This document shows, in pieces, positions 43,606-52,388 of a stretch of 64,000 nucleotides of DNA. The first letter of the stretch is position 1. Each line of letters begins with the position of its first letter. The notes beneath the pieces are model-generated. The model saw only the letters and a program-made list of their open reading frames with translations. It did not search any database and had not been told where the DNA came from. Source of the stretch: Aldehydirespirator sp965200005 (GTDB taxonomy: Bacteria > Actinomycetota > Acidimicrobiia > Acidimicrobiales > Aldehydirespiratoraceae). Where the stretch lies: assembly GCA_965200005.1 (NCBI GenBank), contig OZ241331.1, positions 1,240,001 to 1,304,000 on the forward strand, written 5' to 3'. The position numbers and the translations under genes are program-made.

Positions 43606-44891
43606 ACTCGCCCCCGTCCAGCGCCAGCCGTCTACTGCGTCGCGAGAGTCCTGAGAGAAGTGCGGATTGCGCGACACCCAGTGCTTTGGCCTCGCTAGTA
43701 GATGCGGCGCATCATCGAGTGCTTGATGCTCTCGTGTCGACGGGCGCTGGTGCTGGTGCCGTTGACTTGCACGGGATTGTGCGAGCCATTGAGCCGCTTG
43801 CTCCGGTGGAAGTCGTTGACGATGTGGTGGCAAGTGTTGTGGCACGTGTCGACGGCTTGGGTCCGATCGATGTGCTGCTGAGCGATCCCGAGATCAGCGA
43901 GATCATGGTAAACGGCCCGGGCTCCGTATGGGTGGAGCGTTGCGGCACGATCAGACGTAGCCGTGTTTCGCTGGATGCGGATGCGCTGGGCCTGCTAATT
44001 GAGAGGGTGCTGGCGCCTCTGGGTCGCCGGGCCGATCAGCGTGCACCTTTTGTTGATGGACGTCTGCCTGATGGTTCTCGGGTGCATGTGATCGTGCCGC
44101 CGATCGCTGTTGACGGGCCGTACGTGACGATCCGGCGATTCGTGGTGCCCGAAGTCTCACTGGAGATGTTTGCTGGCACCGCTGTGACTGAGCTACTCAA
44201 GCGACTCGTCACTGGTGGGGCGAATCTGGTTGTTAGCGGTGGCACTGGTGCGGGCAAGACCACCCTGTTGAACGCCCTTGCAAGACACATCAGTGCCCAT
44301 GAGCGGGTGATCACGATCGAAGATGCTGCTGAGCTGCAGCTCGATCATCCCCATGTTGTGCGACTTGAAGCTCGCCCCGAGTCACGTGAAGGCAGTGGCG
44401 CCGTGACGATCCGCGATCTGGTGCGAACGGCACTGCGGATGCGACCTGATCGGCTCGTGGTTGGCGAGGTACGTGGGGTTGAGGCGCTTGACCTGCTTCA
44501 TGCGCTCAACACGGGTCATGCTGGATGCCTCTCGACATTGCATGCCAACGGACCCGTTGATGCCTTACGCCGGCTCTCCGCACTCGCCGCGGCGGCTGAT
44601 GAGCGCCTTGGTGTTGACGTGATTCGCGACCATGTGCGTGCTGCGATCGACGTGATTGTTCATCTTGAGCGTGATGAATCTGGTGCTCGTCGAATCACCT
44701 CAATCTCGGAAGCCCTCGAACATGATCGTGTGCGACAACTCGCGAGCAACACCAAAGAGTTGTGCCCGCCGAGTCGGGCTTGGCGGCTACGTGATGGCAC
44801 AACGCAGCAGACCCCGAGCCCCGCGTCTCGTCCTGGTGCGGTGAAGGCCTACGCAGCCCGTCGGGCCGGTCGCAGCTGGTCATGGCGTTAG
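43602..44891 (+). CDS. tadA: TadA/CpaF-type pilus assembly ATPase
   Basis: 429-aa hexameric secretion ATPase. N-terminal 'DVLLSDPEISEIMVNGPGSV', Walker A 'VSGGTGAGKTTLLNAL' near residues 209-222, Asp box 'RVITIEDAAELQLDHPHVVR', Walker B 'RPDRLVVGEVRGVEALDLLH' and His box 'GHAGCLSTLHANGP'. It powers assembly of Flp/Tad pili from the cytoplasmic face. The last ~60 residues are basic and low complexity, and less conserved. ATGA-coupled to the CpaE-like gene. Confidence 0.9.
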   Translation: MNSPPSSASRLLRRESPERSADCATPSALASLVDAAHHRVLDALVSTGAGAGAVDLHGIVRAIEPLAPVEVVDDVVASVVARVDGLGPIDVLLSDPEISEIMVNGPGSVWVERCGTIRRSRVSLDADALGLLIERVLAPLGRRADQRAPFVDGRLPDGSRVHVIVPPIAVDGPYVTIRRFVVPEVSLEMFAGTAVTELLKRLVTGGANLVVSGGTGAGKTTLLNALARHISAHERVITIEDAAELQLDHPHVVRLEARPESREGSGAVTIRDLVRTALRMRPDRLVVGEVRGVEALDLLHALNTGHAGCLSTLHANGPVDALRRLSALAAAADERLGVDVIRDHVRAAIDVIVHLERDESGARRITSISEALEHDRVRQLASNTKELCPPSRAWRLRDGTTQQTPSPASRPGAVKAYAARRAGRSWSWR

Positions 44892-45553
44892 TGGCAGCGG
44901 TGTTGGTGTTCTTTGCACTGCTGCCTGCTTCACCTCGAAGCATCCGGCAACGCCTGATTCCAGGTGCACCCGAGCCGCGAGTCCTGCCTCCAGGCTGGCT
45001 GGCTGTCACTGGTCGTCGGAGGCCGCCGGAAATCGAGACTGTGGCGCAGCTGCTGGAACTAACGGCACGAGCCTTGCGTGGAGGCGCTTCGTTGCTCACA
45101 GCACTGGGTGGCGTCGCAGCAGAGCTGCCCGAGTCGGAACTCGGTCCTGCAATTGAGAGTGCTTACGCGGGAATGAGGCTTAACGCTTGCCTGGATCGCT
45201 GGTCCGAGGGCAGCCCCGAGCGACAGCGCGCTGCTGCGGTGCTCGTGCTCGGCTACAGCTCTGGAGCGGCGATGGCCTCAAGCCTTGATCGTGCCGCCGC
45301 GACACTGCGGCAACGCCAGGGTATCGGCGACGAGATCAGGGCATTAACCGCACAGACGCGTCTGTCCACTCTAGTGGTTGCGCTCGCACCTGCAGGATTC
45401 GCGGCCGTGGTTACAGCGGTCGATCGTGATGCTTTGCGAGCGGTGTTTACTACTCGTGTCGGGCTGGTGTCGCTTGTGGCCGGCTTGGCGCTGGAAGCTC
45501 TTGGCGTTTGGTGGATGCGGCGCCTCAGCAGCAGCGTGGCGAGATGGGTATGA
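44882..45553 (+). CDS. TadB-like pilus inner-membrane protein
   Basis: 223 aa. One N-terminal helix (LVAAVLVFFALLP), a T2SSF domain ('ELTARALRGGASLLTALGGV', 'RAAAVLVLGYSSGAAMASSL'), and two C-terminal helices ('LVVALAPAGFAAVV', 'VGLVSLVAGLALEALGVWW'). Shorter than proteobacterial TadB, as usual in actinobacteria. Overlaps tadA by 10 bp. It forms the membrane platform with the TadC-like protein. Confidence 0.8.
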   Translation: MALVAAVLVFFALLPASPRSIRQRLIPGAPEPRVLPPGWLAVTGRRRPPEIETVAQLLELTARALRGGASLLTALGGVAAELPESELGPAIESAYAGMRLNACLDRWSEGSPERQRAAAVLVLGYSSGAAMASSLDRAAATLRQRQGIGDEIRALTAQTRLSTLVVALAPAGFAAVVTAVDRDALRAVFTTRVGLVSLVAGLALEALGVWWMRRLSSSVARWV

Positions 45554-46320
45554 CTCTGCTGGCGGTGCTCGCGGCGGCACTTGTGTTTGTGTCGCTTGTG
45601 CCTGCACCGCTACCTCGCCGCCAAGTCCGGGCTCGCATCGCGGGTGAGCCCATCGAACAACGCGAGCCGCTCTGGTTGCTCAAGAGCCTTGGTCGTCGCG
45701 TTTGTGGCAAGTTCGTGGATGCAGGCGATGAGGCTCTCGCTGGAGCCGCCGTGATGGTGTTGCCGCTGGTGGCTGTGCTGCTTGGTGGATTCTGGGCGCT
45801 GGTGTGTCTGGCGGGTGTGGTGGTCGCCGTGCAGACAAGACAAAAGGCTCGAATTCGTCAACGTCGCCACGACATCGAACGCGATCTTCCAGAAGCAATC
45901 GATCTGCTGGGCTTAGTGTTTGGAGCTGGTCGTCCGGCGGCAGTTGCTCTCGCTGAGATCTGCGAGCGAGTCAACGAGCCGTTGAGATCTGAGTTGCACG
46001 AAGTAGTTCAGCGCAGTGCCGCTGGCGAACCCTTCGTGGAAGCTCTTAGCCGGTTGCACAGCTCGCTCGGGCCGCCAGTCGCTGATCTCGTCTATGCCGT
46101 AAGTGCAGCAGAGACCGACGGTGTGCCGCTTGGCCCCGCATTGATCCGAGCCGCCGAGGAAGCGCATCGGCGCCGGCGGGTGCGGGCAGAAGAGGCAGCA
46201 AGACGGATTCCTGTGAAGATGCTGTTCCCGCTTGTTCTCTGTGTCTTGCTGGCGTTCTGTTTGCTGACCGTGGTGCCGCTTCTTGTCGGCTCGATCGCCG
46301 ATCTGCAACTGCCTGGTTAG
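45550..46320 (+). CDS. TadC-like pilus inner-membrane protein
   Basis: About 256 aa. N-terminal helix, 'VMVLPLVAVLLGGFWALVCL', the T2SSF domain 'ERDLPEAIDLLGLVFGAGRP' and 'GEPFVEALSRLHSSLGPPVA', and a C-terminal helix 'LFPLVLCVLLAFCLLTVVPLL'. It starts at an ATG overlapping the tadB stop (ATGA); an in-frame ATG lies 6 bp earlier. Partner of the TadB-like protein in the pilus platform. Confidence 0.8.
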   Translation: MTLLAVLAAALVFVSLVPAPLPRRQVRARIAGEPIEQREPLWLLKSLGRRVCGKFVDAGDEALAGAAVMVLPLVAVLLGGFWALVCLAGVVVAVQTRQKARIRQRRHDIERDLPEAIDLLGLVFGAGRPAAVALAEICERVNEPLRSELHEVVQRSAAGEPFVEALSRLHSSLGPPVADLVYAVSAAETDGVPLGPALIRAAEEAHRRRRVRAEEAARRIPVKMLFPLVLCVLLAFCLLTVVPLLVGSIADLQLPG

Positions 46321-46368
46321 CCCGCCGCCGACCCGTCGCAGCCACAACTACACCAAGCCAGTCCCACC

Positions 46369-46438
46369 TCAAGATTCAACCCCAACTCAAGATTCAATCC
46401 TACATCAAGAACCGACCAACTTCAAGTGTCAGCGCATC
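46369..46438 (+). repeat. Four ~18-bp direct repeats upstream of the pilin gene
   Basis: The pentamer TCAAG recurs at 46369, 46387, 46405 and 46422, each followed by related sequence (ATTCAACCCCAAC, ATTCAATCCTACA, AACCGACCAACT, TGTCAGCGCAT). The first two units agree at about 15 of 18 positions. They lie in the only non-coding gap inside the Tad cluster, just before the Flp-like gene, so they may bind a regulator. Confidence 0.55.
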
Positions 46439-46479
46439 GCCACCTTGGGCCCCAATAGATCACGACCGGAGGGATCATC

Positions 46480-46722
46480 GTGTTGTTACAGCTATTCGTG
46501 GCGGTTCAAGTCCGCCTGACGGAGAGATTGCGACCAAAGGCACCGACCCAAACGGGTGCTCGTTGCCATGGAGACGCGGGACAGGCGACTGCCGAGTACG
46601 CCCTTGTGATCGTGGGTGCAGCAGCCGTGGCCCTGTTGCTGATTGCCTGGGCAACCGGTTCGGGCAAGATCGCGTCGTTGCTCGACACAATGGTCGATCG
46701 GGTAGCGGACATGGTCACATGA
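46480..46722 (+). CDS. Flp-type pilin / DUF4244-like protein
   Basis: 80 aa; GTG start 6-7 nt after GGAGGG. A basic leader is followed by 'GDAGQATAEYALVIVGAAAV', i.e. the prepilin pattern with Glu five residues into a hydrophobic helix ('ALLLIAWATGSG'). Cleavage would be before the hydrophobic stretch, as for class IVb pilins, by a prepilin peptidase not in this window. The gene lies between tadC and tadE and is likely the major pilin subunit. Confidence 0.75.
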   Translation: MLLQLFVAVQVRLTERLRPKAPTQTGARCHGDAGQATAEYALVIVGAAAVALLLIAWATGSGKIASLLDTMVDRVADMVT

Positions 46723-46783
46723 ACGGTGCCGGCTCGACCATGCCGACACCACATATCAACCAGACTCGTGAGCCAACTTGGGT

Positions 46784-47194
46784 GTGAGTCGCTTCGCATC
46801 TAGCCGCATTTGTGCCGCAACCAGACGGCTTCGGCGTGACGAGTCAGGGCAGTCAACGGCTGAGTTCGTGCTGTTGCTGCCCTTCGCCATGTTGTTGCTG
46901 CTCGCGGTTGTGCAAGTCGGACTGCTGGTGCGCACCCGTGTCATGGTCACGCATGCCGCGCGAGAAGCAGTTCGAGTGGCTGCGGTAGGTGGCACCGACA
47001 CAGAGATCCGCGCAGCCGCGATCAGCGCCGCGAGGCTAGACCCGAGCGGGCTTGTAGTTCAGGTAACTGAGTGGGGCGGGCGGGTAGAGGTGAGCCTCCG
47101 TTACGTCGACAACACCGATGTCGCCCTGGTCGGGCCGCTCATCGGAGACGCAGTTTTCGACAGCGAAGCAACGATGCATCGGGAGTTGCGCTAG
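46784..47194 (+). CDS. TadE-like pseudopilin
   Basis: About 136 aa. 'RDESGQSTAEFVLLLPFAML' is the TadE motif (G-x-x-T/A-E-F/Y followed by a membrane helix), then 'VVQVGLLVRTRVMVTHAARE' and 'AVRVAAVGGTD', the usual continuation. TadE proteins are minor pilins processed like Flp. Codon GTG 46784 or TTG 46778 may start it. Confidence 0.8.
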   Translation: MSRFASSRICAATRRLRRDESGQSTAEFVLLLPFAMLLLLAVVQVGLLVRTRVMVTHAAREAVRVAAVGGTDTEIRAAAISAARLDPSGLVVQVTEWGGRVEVSLRYVDNTDVALVGPLIGDAVFDSEATMHRELR

Positions 47195-47262
47195 CACGCA
47201 AGCGCCCCAGCGCCACCGCAGACATAGCGGGCGATAGCCGTGTAGGTTCAGGCGGAGTGTCA

Positions 47263-47658
47263 GTGACGATCCGCCGTTCGGAGCGGTCGCCGTGGACTGT
47301 GTTGAGCATCTCAGGCGATCTCGACATTGAGGGAGCGCCGGGACTGCGCAGCGCGGTTGTGCGCGAGGTCGCCTTAGGTTCTCGATGCATCATGTTGGAT
47401 CTGCAGGGTGTCGATTTCATCGACTCCTTCGGCATCGGGGTGGTCGTTGGTGCCCTCAAGCGAGTTCGTCAGCGCGACGGTGAGCTTGCAGTGGTTTGCG
47501 GTGTACCGCGCATCCGCCGGGTGTTCGAGTTGTGTGACCTCGATCGGGTGCTCGCGATCTACTCGAGCATCACCGAAGCACTTGCAGCACCTGAAGACGC
47601 ACCGCTCAAGCGCTCCCGCTCAACCAAGCTGAGATCACGCCGCCGCTCCAGATTGTGA
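47263..47658 (+). CDS. STAS-domain anti-sigma factor antagonist
   Basis: About 131 aa. STAS core 'TVLSISGDLDIEGAPGLRSA', then 'IMLDLQGVDFIDSFGIGVVV' with the phosphorylatable Ser in D-S-F-G, 'LAVVCGVPRIRRVFELCDL', followed by a very basic C-terminal tail (KRSRSTKLRSRRRSR). SpoIIAA/RsbV-like proteins release a sigma factor from its kinase. GTG 47263 has GGCGGAG at proper spacing; GTG 47257 is an alternative. Stop overlaps the kinase start (GTGA). Confidence 0.85.
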   Translation: MTIRRSERSPWTVLSISGDLDIEGAPGLRSAVVREVALGSRCIMLDLQGVDFIDSFGIGVVVGALKRVRQRDGELAVVCGVPRIRRVFELCDLDRVLAIYSSITEALAAPEDAPLKRSRSTKLRSRRRSRL

Positions 47659-48077
47659 CTGCTGACATCGAATTGGAGGTACCCGCCCGCAGCAGCTACG
47701 TATCGTTGGTGCGGGTGATAGTGGCTACAGCAGCTGAGCAGCAGCAGCGCCTACCAACTTCAAGAGTTGACGATCTGCGAGTGGCAGTTTCGGAAGCCAC
47801 CACCAATGCCATCCAATCGCATCAACGAAACGGGACGCAGTGCCCCATAACTGTGAGCTGCTATCTCAACGACGACCGTTTCGAGGTAGTGGTGAGCGAT
47901 CGTGGCGATGGCTTCGATGCTGCTGCGGTTCCCGTTTTGCCGGCGCCCGAGTCACCCGAAAGGTTGCATCACGAGTCCGGCATGGGTCTGTCGATCATGA
48001 AGCTATTGGTCGACGATTACACGATCAGCTCAGGCGCCACCGGCACCGAAGTACGTCTGACAATGAAGTGCGCGTAA
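47655..48077 (+). CDS. RsbW/SpoIIAB-like anti-sigma kinase
   Basis: 140-aa HATPase_c_2 protein: N box 'DDLRVAVSEATTNAIQSHQR' (E-x-x-x-N), G1 'VVSDRGDGFD', G2 'HHESGMGLSIMKLLVDDYTI' and a final 'GTEVRLTM' strand. It phosphorylates the STAS antagonist and sequesters a sigma factor in classical modules. No SigB/SigF-type gene follows, so the target sigma must lie elsewhere. Confidence 0.85.
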   Translation: MTADIELEVPARSSYVSLVRVIVATAAEQQQRLPTSRVDDLRVAVSEATTNAIQSHQRNGTQCPITVSCYLNDDRFEVVVSDRGDGFDAAAVPVLPAPESPERLHHESGMGLSIMKLLVDDYTISSGATGTEVRLTMKCA

Positions 48078-48124
48078 CAGTGAGTAGCCAAACGGGGCTA
48101 ATGCGCTGATAGACCTGCCTCCCG

Positions 48125-49527
48125 ATGGCATCCGCATCACAGCTGCCTGAGCCCTCGCTCTCGCGTCTCACCTGGATTGGTAGCGACCGGCGTCTCGCCC
48201 GCCAGGTCGGGCGGCGGATCCTGCGAGTCGTTCAGATCGAATCTGCTGGTGGCGTGGTCATGTTGTTGGCCGCGGCAGCTGCTCTTATCTGGGCGAATTC
48301 TGGATGGCACGAGTCCTACAGTGACCTGTTTCATACCCACATCAATGTCCATATCGGGTCACTGTTGACGATTGACGAACCCCTTGAAGCTTGGATCAAT
48401 GATGCCTTGATGGTGATCTTCTTCTTTGTCGTCGGTCTTGAGATCAAACATGAGATCGTCGTCGGTCACTTACGTGAACCGACGGTTGCACTGCTTCCAG
48501 CAGTTGCCGCTCTTGGTGGGATGGTCTTGCCCGCGGTCATTTATGTGTCGTTCAATGCCGGCGGGGAAGGCTCAGCTGGGTGGGGAATCCCGATGGCCAC
48601 CGACATCGCATTTGCGGTCGGTGTGTTGTCCTTGCTCGGCAACCGAGTCTCAGCATCACTAAAGGTTTATTTGTTAACCCTGGCGATAGTTGATGATATT
48701 GGCGCCATTATCGTGATCGCAGTTTTTTACACCCAAGACCTCTCGCTTGGGTGGCTGCTGGTAGCTGTACTCACCGTTTTGGTGCTTGTAATGATGCGAA
48801 TCTCGCGTATCTGGTACACACCGGCATACATCGCCGTTGGGATCATCTTGTGGTTGGCACTATTTGAGTCGGGTGTTCATGCCACGATCGCAGGCGTGAT
48901 CCTGGGTTTGTTCGCACCAGCACGCCCGCTCATAGCGGGTCAAGCAACTATGTCAACGTCGATTTCGGGCGGGCCAATTCGAGACACCATCGCATCAACA
49001 GCGGCTCTGTTCACGTCAAGCCCGCCACAGATGAGACGAGCCTCGTTTGAAGTGCGAGAACACGTAGCGGTGACCGATCGCCTGGCACTCTTCCTTCACC
49101 CCTGGACAAGTTTCGTAGTCGTTCCCATATTCGCATTTGCGAATGCTGGAGTGGCGTTAACTGGAGACGCACTCTCAGCTGGGTTGCGGTCGCCTGTGAC
49201 GTTAGGCATCGTGGCTGGACTCGTGTTTGGCAAGTTGATCGGCGTGTCGAGTTTCACATGGCTTGCTGTTCGCTCAGGCGTTTGCTCCTTGCCTGAGGGG
49301 CGACATGGGTGAAGATTGTGGGACTCGGCGCCGTGGCGGGTATGGGATTCACGGTTTCGCTGTTTGTGACCAACCTGGCATTCGCCGGCGGACATGGTGC
49401 TGAAGCCGTGTCGTCACTCGTCGTCGATCAAGCCAAACTCGGGATTATCGCGGCTTCGGTTATCGCGGCTGTGGTGGGTGCGGCTATTCTGCGCGCTTCT
49501 GCTGAGTCTCCTGACTCGGCTTCCTGA
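48125..49527 (+). pseudogene. nhaA: Na+/H+ antiporter NhaA, single-base frameshift near the C-terminus
   Basis: Eleven-to-twelve-helix antiporter with the NhaA hallmarks 'GVVMLLAAAAALIWANSGWH', 'FFFVVGLEIKHEIVVGHL', 'GWGIPMATDIAFAVGVLSLL' and 'LTLAIVDDIGAIIVIAVFYT' (the transport aspartate pair). The frame ends at TGA 49310 after 'FTWLAVRSGVCSLPEG', while the next frame continues without a gap, 'TWVKIVGLGAVAGMGFTVSL' to 49527. Adding one G to the run at 49297-49300 gives a normal 467-aa NhaA. It could be a sequencing error; otherwise the last two helices are lost. It exchanges Na+ for H+. Confidence 0.85.
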
Positions 49528-49562
49528 TCAGACCCAGTTCCCTTCCCCTTAGTGCATCACTT

Positions 49563-52253
49563 ATGTCATCAACGCAAAACGCCCTAGTAATCGTTGAGTC
49601 GCCTGCCAAGGCGAAGACCATCGGTTCGTATCTGGGTGACGGCTTCGTGGTCGAGTCATCAATTGGCCATATACGTGATCTCCCCAGTAAGGCTGCGGAG
49701 ATTCCCAAGGCGTATAAGGCAGAACCATGGGCCCGGCTCGGCATTGATGTCGACAATGACTTCAAGCCGCTGTATGTCGTGAGCAGCAACAAGCGTTCAC
49801 AGATCCGCATGCTCAAGCAGAGACTCGCGGATGCTGACGAGTTGTATCTCGCAACGGACGGTGACCGTGAAGGTGAAGCAATCGCCTGGCATCTGCTTGA
49901 AGTGCTCAACCCGCGCGTTCCTGTGAAGCGGATGGTGTTTCACGAGATAACAAAGTCGGCGATTACTGCTGCAGTGCGCTCGCCACGAGAACTTGACCGC
50001 CGGCTAGTAGACGCCCAGGAAGCCCGACGGATGCTTGACCGGCTGTATGGCTATGAAGTCTCGCCCGTGTTGTGGAAGAAAGTTCAACCGCAACTCTCGG
50101 CTGGTCGAGTTCAAAGTGTCGCCATACGCATAGTCGTGGAGCGAGAGCGTGAGCGGATGGCTTTTGTGAGTGCTGGTTACTGGAGACTTACCGCAACCTT
50201 CGCACCACCCGACCAAACGAGTACAGCCAAAGCAGTTGCGTTTAAGGCAAGACTTGTGAGGCTCGACGGTAGCAGAGTCGCAACCGGCCGTGACTTCACT
50301 TCTGACGGGACCGTCGCCGACAGCAAGTTGACGGTGCTCGATGAACCCACCGCAAACACACTGTCAAGTCAGCTTCTGACGGCGGACTTTGAGGTTCGTT
50401 CCCGGCGCACTAAGCCTTACCGGCGCCGCCCGGCTCCCCCATTCATTACATCCACCATGCAACAAGAGGCCGCCCGCAAGTTGTCGATGTCTTCGGCCGC
50501 GGCGATGCGTACTGCGCAGTCCCTTTATGAGAAGGGTCACATCACCTATATGCGAACCGACAGCATGTCGCTGTCGGGAGCCGCCATTGGTGCTGCGCGT
50601 GCTGCCGTGAAATCCCGCTTTGGTGAAGGATCGTTGCCACCGAATCCCCGCATCTATAGGGGCAAGGTCAAGAACGCCCAGGAAGCTCACGAAGCCATCA
50701 GGCCGGCAGGCGAGAAGTTTGCCGACCCGCAGGTCCTCGCCCGACAGCTCCCCAGGGACGAGGCCAGGCTTTATGAACTGATCTGGAAACGTACCCTCGC
50801 GAGTCAAATGACTGACTGTTTGGGCGAGACAGTTCGCTTGATCATTGGCGGGCAAACGACGTCAGGCACCGATGCGGAGTTCTCGGCGAGCGGCACGGTC
50901 ATCACCCATCTCGGCTTCCGTGCCGTATACACCGAGGGCACCGATGCCGGCGATAAGCGGGCTCGTGACGCTGAGTTGCGACTACCACCGCTTCAAGAAG
51001 GCGACGGGGTGCGCAGCATCGCTATCGATCCGACGGGTCACGCAACCCAGCCACCGTCTCGCTACACCGAGGCGTCTCTGGTGCGGCGCCTTGAGCAACT
51101 AGGCGTTGGCAGACCCTCGACGTATTCGTCGATCATGGCGACGATCGCCGACAGGGGATATGTGCGACGCAAAGGGTCAGCGCTGATCCCGACTTTCGTG
51201 GCGTTCTCGGTGGTCAGGCTGCTTGAGCAGCACTTCCCGAAGCTGGTCGACTACACGTTCACGGCCGAGATGGAGGATGACCTCGACCGGATCGCTGCGG
51301 GTAGCCAGGAGTATGTGCCCTGGTTGAGCGAGTTCTACTTTGGAGGCGCTGACGATCCAGGCCTCAAGGAGAAGGTGTCGAGCCGCCTCAGCGAGATCGA
51401 CGCTCGCATGGTGAACTCGATCCCCCTCGGGGTCGACGCCGATGGTGTTGGAGTTGAGGTGCGCGTAGGTCGCTATGGCCCTTCCGTGCAGCGTGGCACC
51501 GACATTGCGTCAGTGCCAGAGACCCTTGAGCCCGATGAGCTAACCCTTGAGCGTGCACTTGAGTTGCTGGCACAACCCAGCGGTGAACGGTTGCTGGGCA
51601 CCGACCCTGAGTCGGGCAAGGATGTCTTCGCAAAGTCGGGTCGTTATGGCCCTTACGTGCAGTTGGGTCGATCCGGTGAGGGAGGCCCGAAACCCAAGTT
51701 CGTCTCGCTGCTCAAGTCGATGAACCTCGAGACGGTCAGCCTCGCCGAAGCGCTAAAGGTGCTCTCGTTGCCACGTTCGGTTGGCGCTCACCCCGAAGAC
51801 GGCACCGCCATCACAGTCCAAAATGGCCGCTATGGGCCTTTCATCCGCAAGGGCAAAGAGACACGCAGCCTGGCCAGCGAAGACCAGTTGTTTACCGTGA
51901 CACTGCAGGAGTGCGTTGAGTTGTTATCGAAGCCTCGACCTCGTCGTGCCGCGCAACCGCCGCTGCGCGAGCTCGGAGCCGATCCGGTTACTGGCAACGC
52001 TCTCGTCATTAAGGACGGGCGGTGGGGCCCTTATGTGACCGACGGCAAGCTGAACGCGTCGCTTCGCAAGGGCGACACGGTGGAGGACATCACGGCTCAG
52101 CGTGCTTCTGAGTTGATAGCTGAGCGACGTGCCCGAGGCCCCGCACGCAAGAAACCTGCTCGTCGCAAGGCGGCACCCAAGCGAACAGCAGCTCGAAGAG
52201 GGGCCAAAGCTAAGTCGGCCAAGTCCACCAAGAAAGCCCCGAAGAAGCGCTGA
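49563..52253 (+). CDS. topA: DNA topoisomerase I
   Basis: 896-aa type IA topoisomerase that relaxes negative supercoils. TOPRIM 'IVESPAKAKTIGSYLGDGF' and 'LYLATDGDREGEAIAWHLLE', decatenation domains, and the active-site Tyr in 'GHITYMRTDSMSL' (about residue 329). No zinc fingers; instead repeats of the type 'G-R-Y-G-P-Y/F-V/I' occur near residues 640, 695, 760 and 820, followed by a Lys/Arg/Ala-rich tail (ARKKPARRKAAPKR) as in mycobacterial and other actinobacterial enzymes. ATG start, about 35 bp after nhaA. Confidence 0.95.
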   Translation: MSSTQNALVIVESPAKAKTIGSYLGDGFVVESSIGHIRDLPSKAAEIPKAYKAEPWARLGIDVDNDFKPLYVVSSNKRSQIRMLKQRLADADELYLATDGDREGEAIAWHLLEVLNPRVPVKRMVFHEITKSAITAAVRSPRELDRRLVDAQEARRMLDRLYGYEVSPVLWKKVQPQLSAGRVQSVAIRIVVERERERMAFVSAGYWRLTATFAPPDQTSTAKAVAFKARLVRLDGSRVATGRDFTSDGTVADSKLTVLDEPTANTLSSQLLTADFEVRSRRTKPYRRRPAPPFITSTMQQEAARKLSMSSAAAMRTAQSLYEKGHITYMRTDSMSLSGAAIGAARAAVKSRFGEGSLPPNPRIYRGKVKNAQEAHEAIRPAGEKFADPQVLARQLPRDEARLYELIWKRTLASQMTDCLGETVRLIIGGQTTSGTDAEFSASGTVITHLGFRAVYTEGTDAGDKRARDAELRLPPLQEGDGVRSIAIDPTGHATQPPSRYTEASLVRRLEQLGVGRPSTYSSIMATIADRGYVRRKGSALIPTFVAFSVVRLLEQHFPKLVDYTFTAEMEDDLDRIAAGSQEYVPWLSEFYFGGADDPGLKEKVSSRLSEIDARMVNSIPLGVDADGVGVEVRVGRYGPSVQRGTDIASVPETLEPDELTLERALELLAQPSGERLLGTDPESGKDVFAKSGRYGPYVQLGRSGEGGPKPKFVSLLKSMNLETVSLAEALKVLSLPRSVGAHPEDGTAITVQNGRYGPFIRKGKETRSLASEDQLFTVTLQECVELLSKPRPRRAAQPPLRELGADPVTGNALVIKDGRWGPYVTDGKLNASLRKGDTVEDITAQRASELIAERRARGPARKKPARRKAAPKRTAARRGAKAKSAKSTKKAPKKR

Positions 52254-52388
52254 TTTATCGGGCTGCAGGTTTGGTCGTCGTTGCTACACAAATTGTGATG
52301 AGCCGAAGGAGTTGTGCATTGGCATTACAGCCCTTCGATTCGGGGTCGCGGGCTGAGCGCGAATAGAGTCGCCTAGCCTCAAGCCGTA

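Noticed and set aside
46719..46787. 22-codon frame between the pilin and TadE genes with ATGA overlap
   Set aside because: Too short, no hydrophobic segment or recognisable feature.
49297..49312. Programmed ribosomal frameshift in nhaA
   Set aside because: No slippery heptamer or downstream structure is evident, and NhaA is not known to use one; a G-run indel is enough.
52287..52297. CACAAATTGTG palindrome after topA
   Set aside because: Only 11 bp, a size expected by chance in a window this long, with no supporting context.
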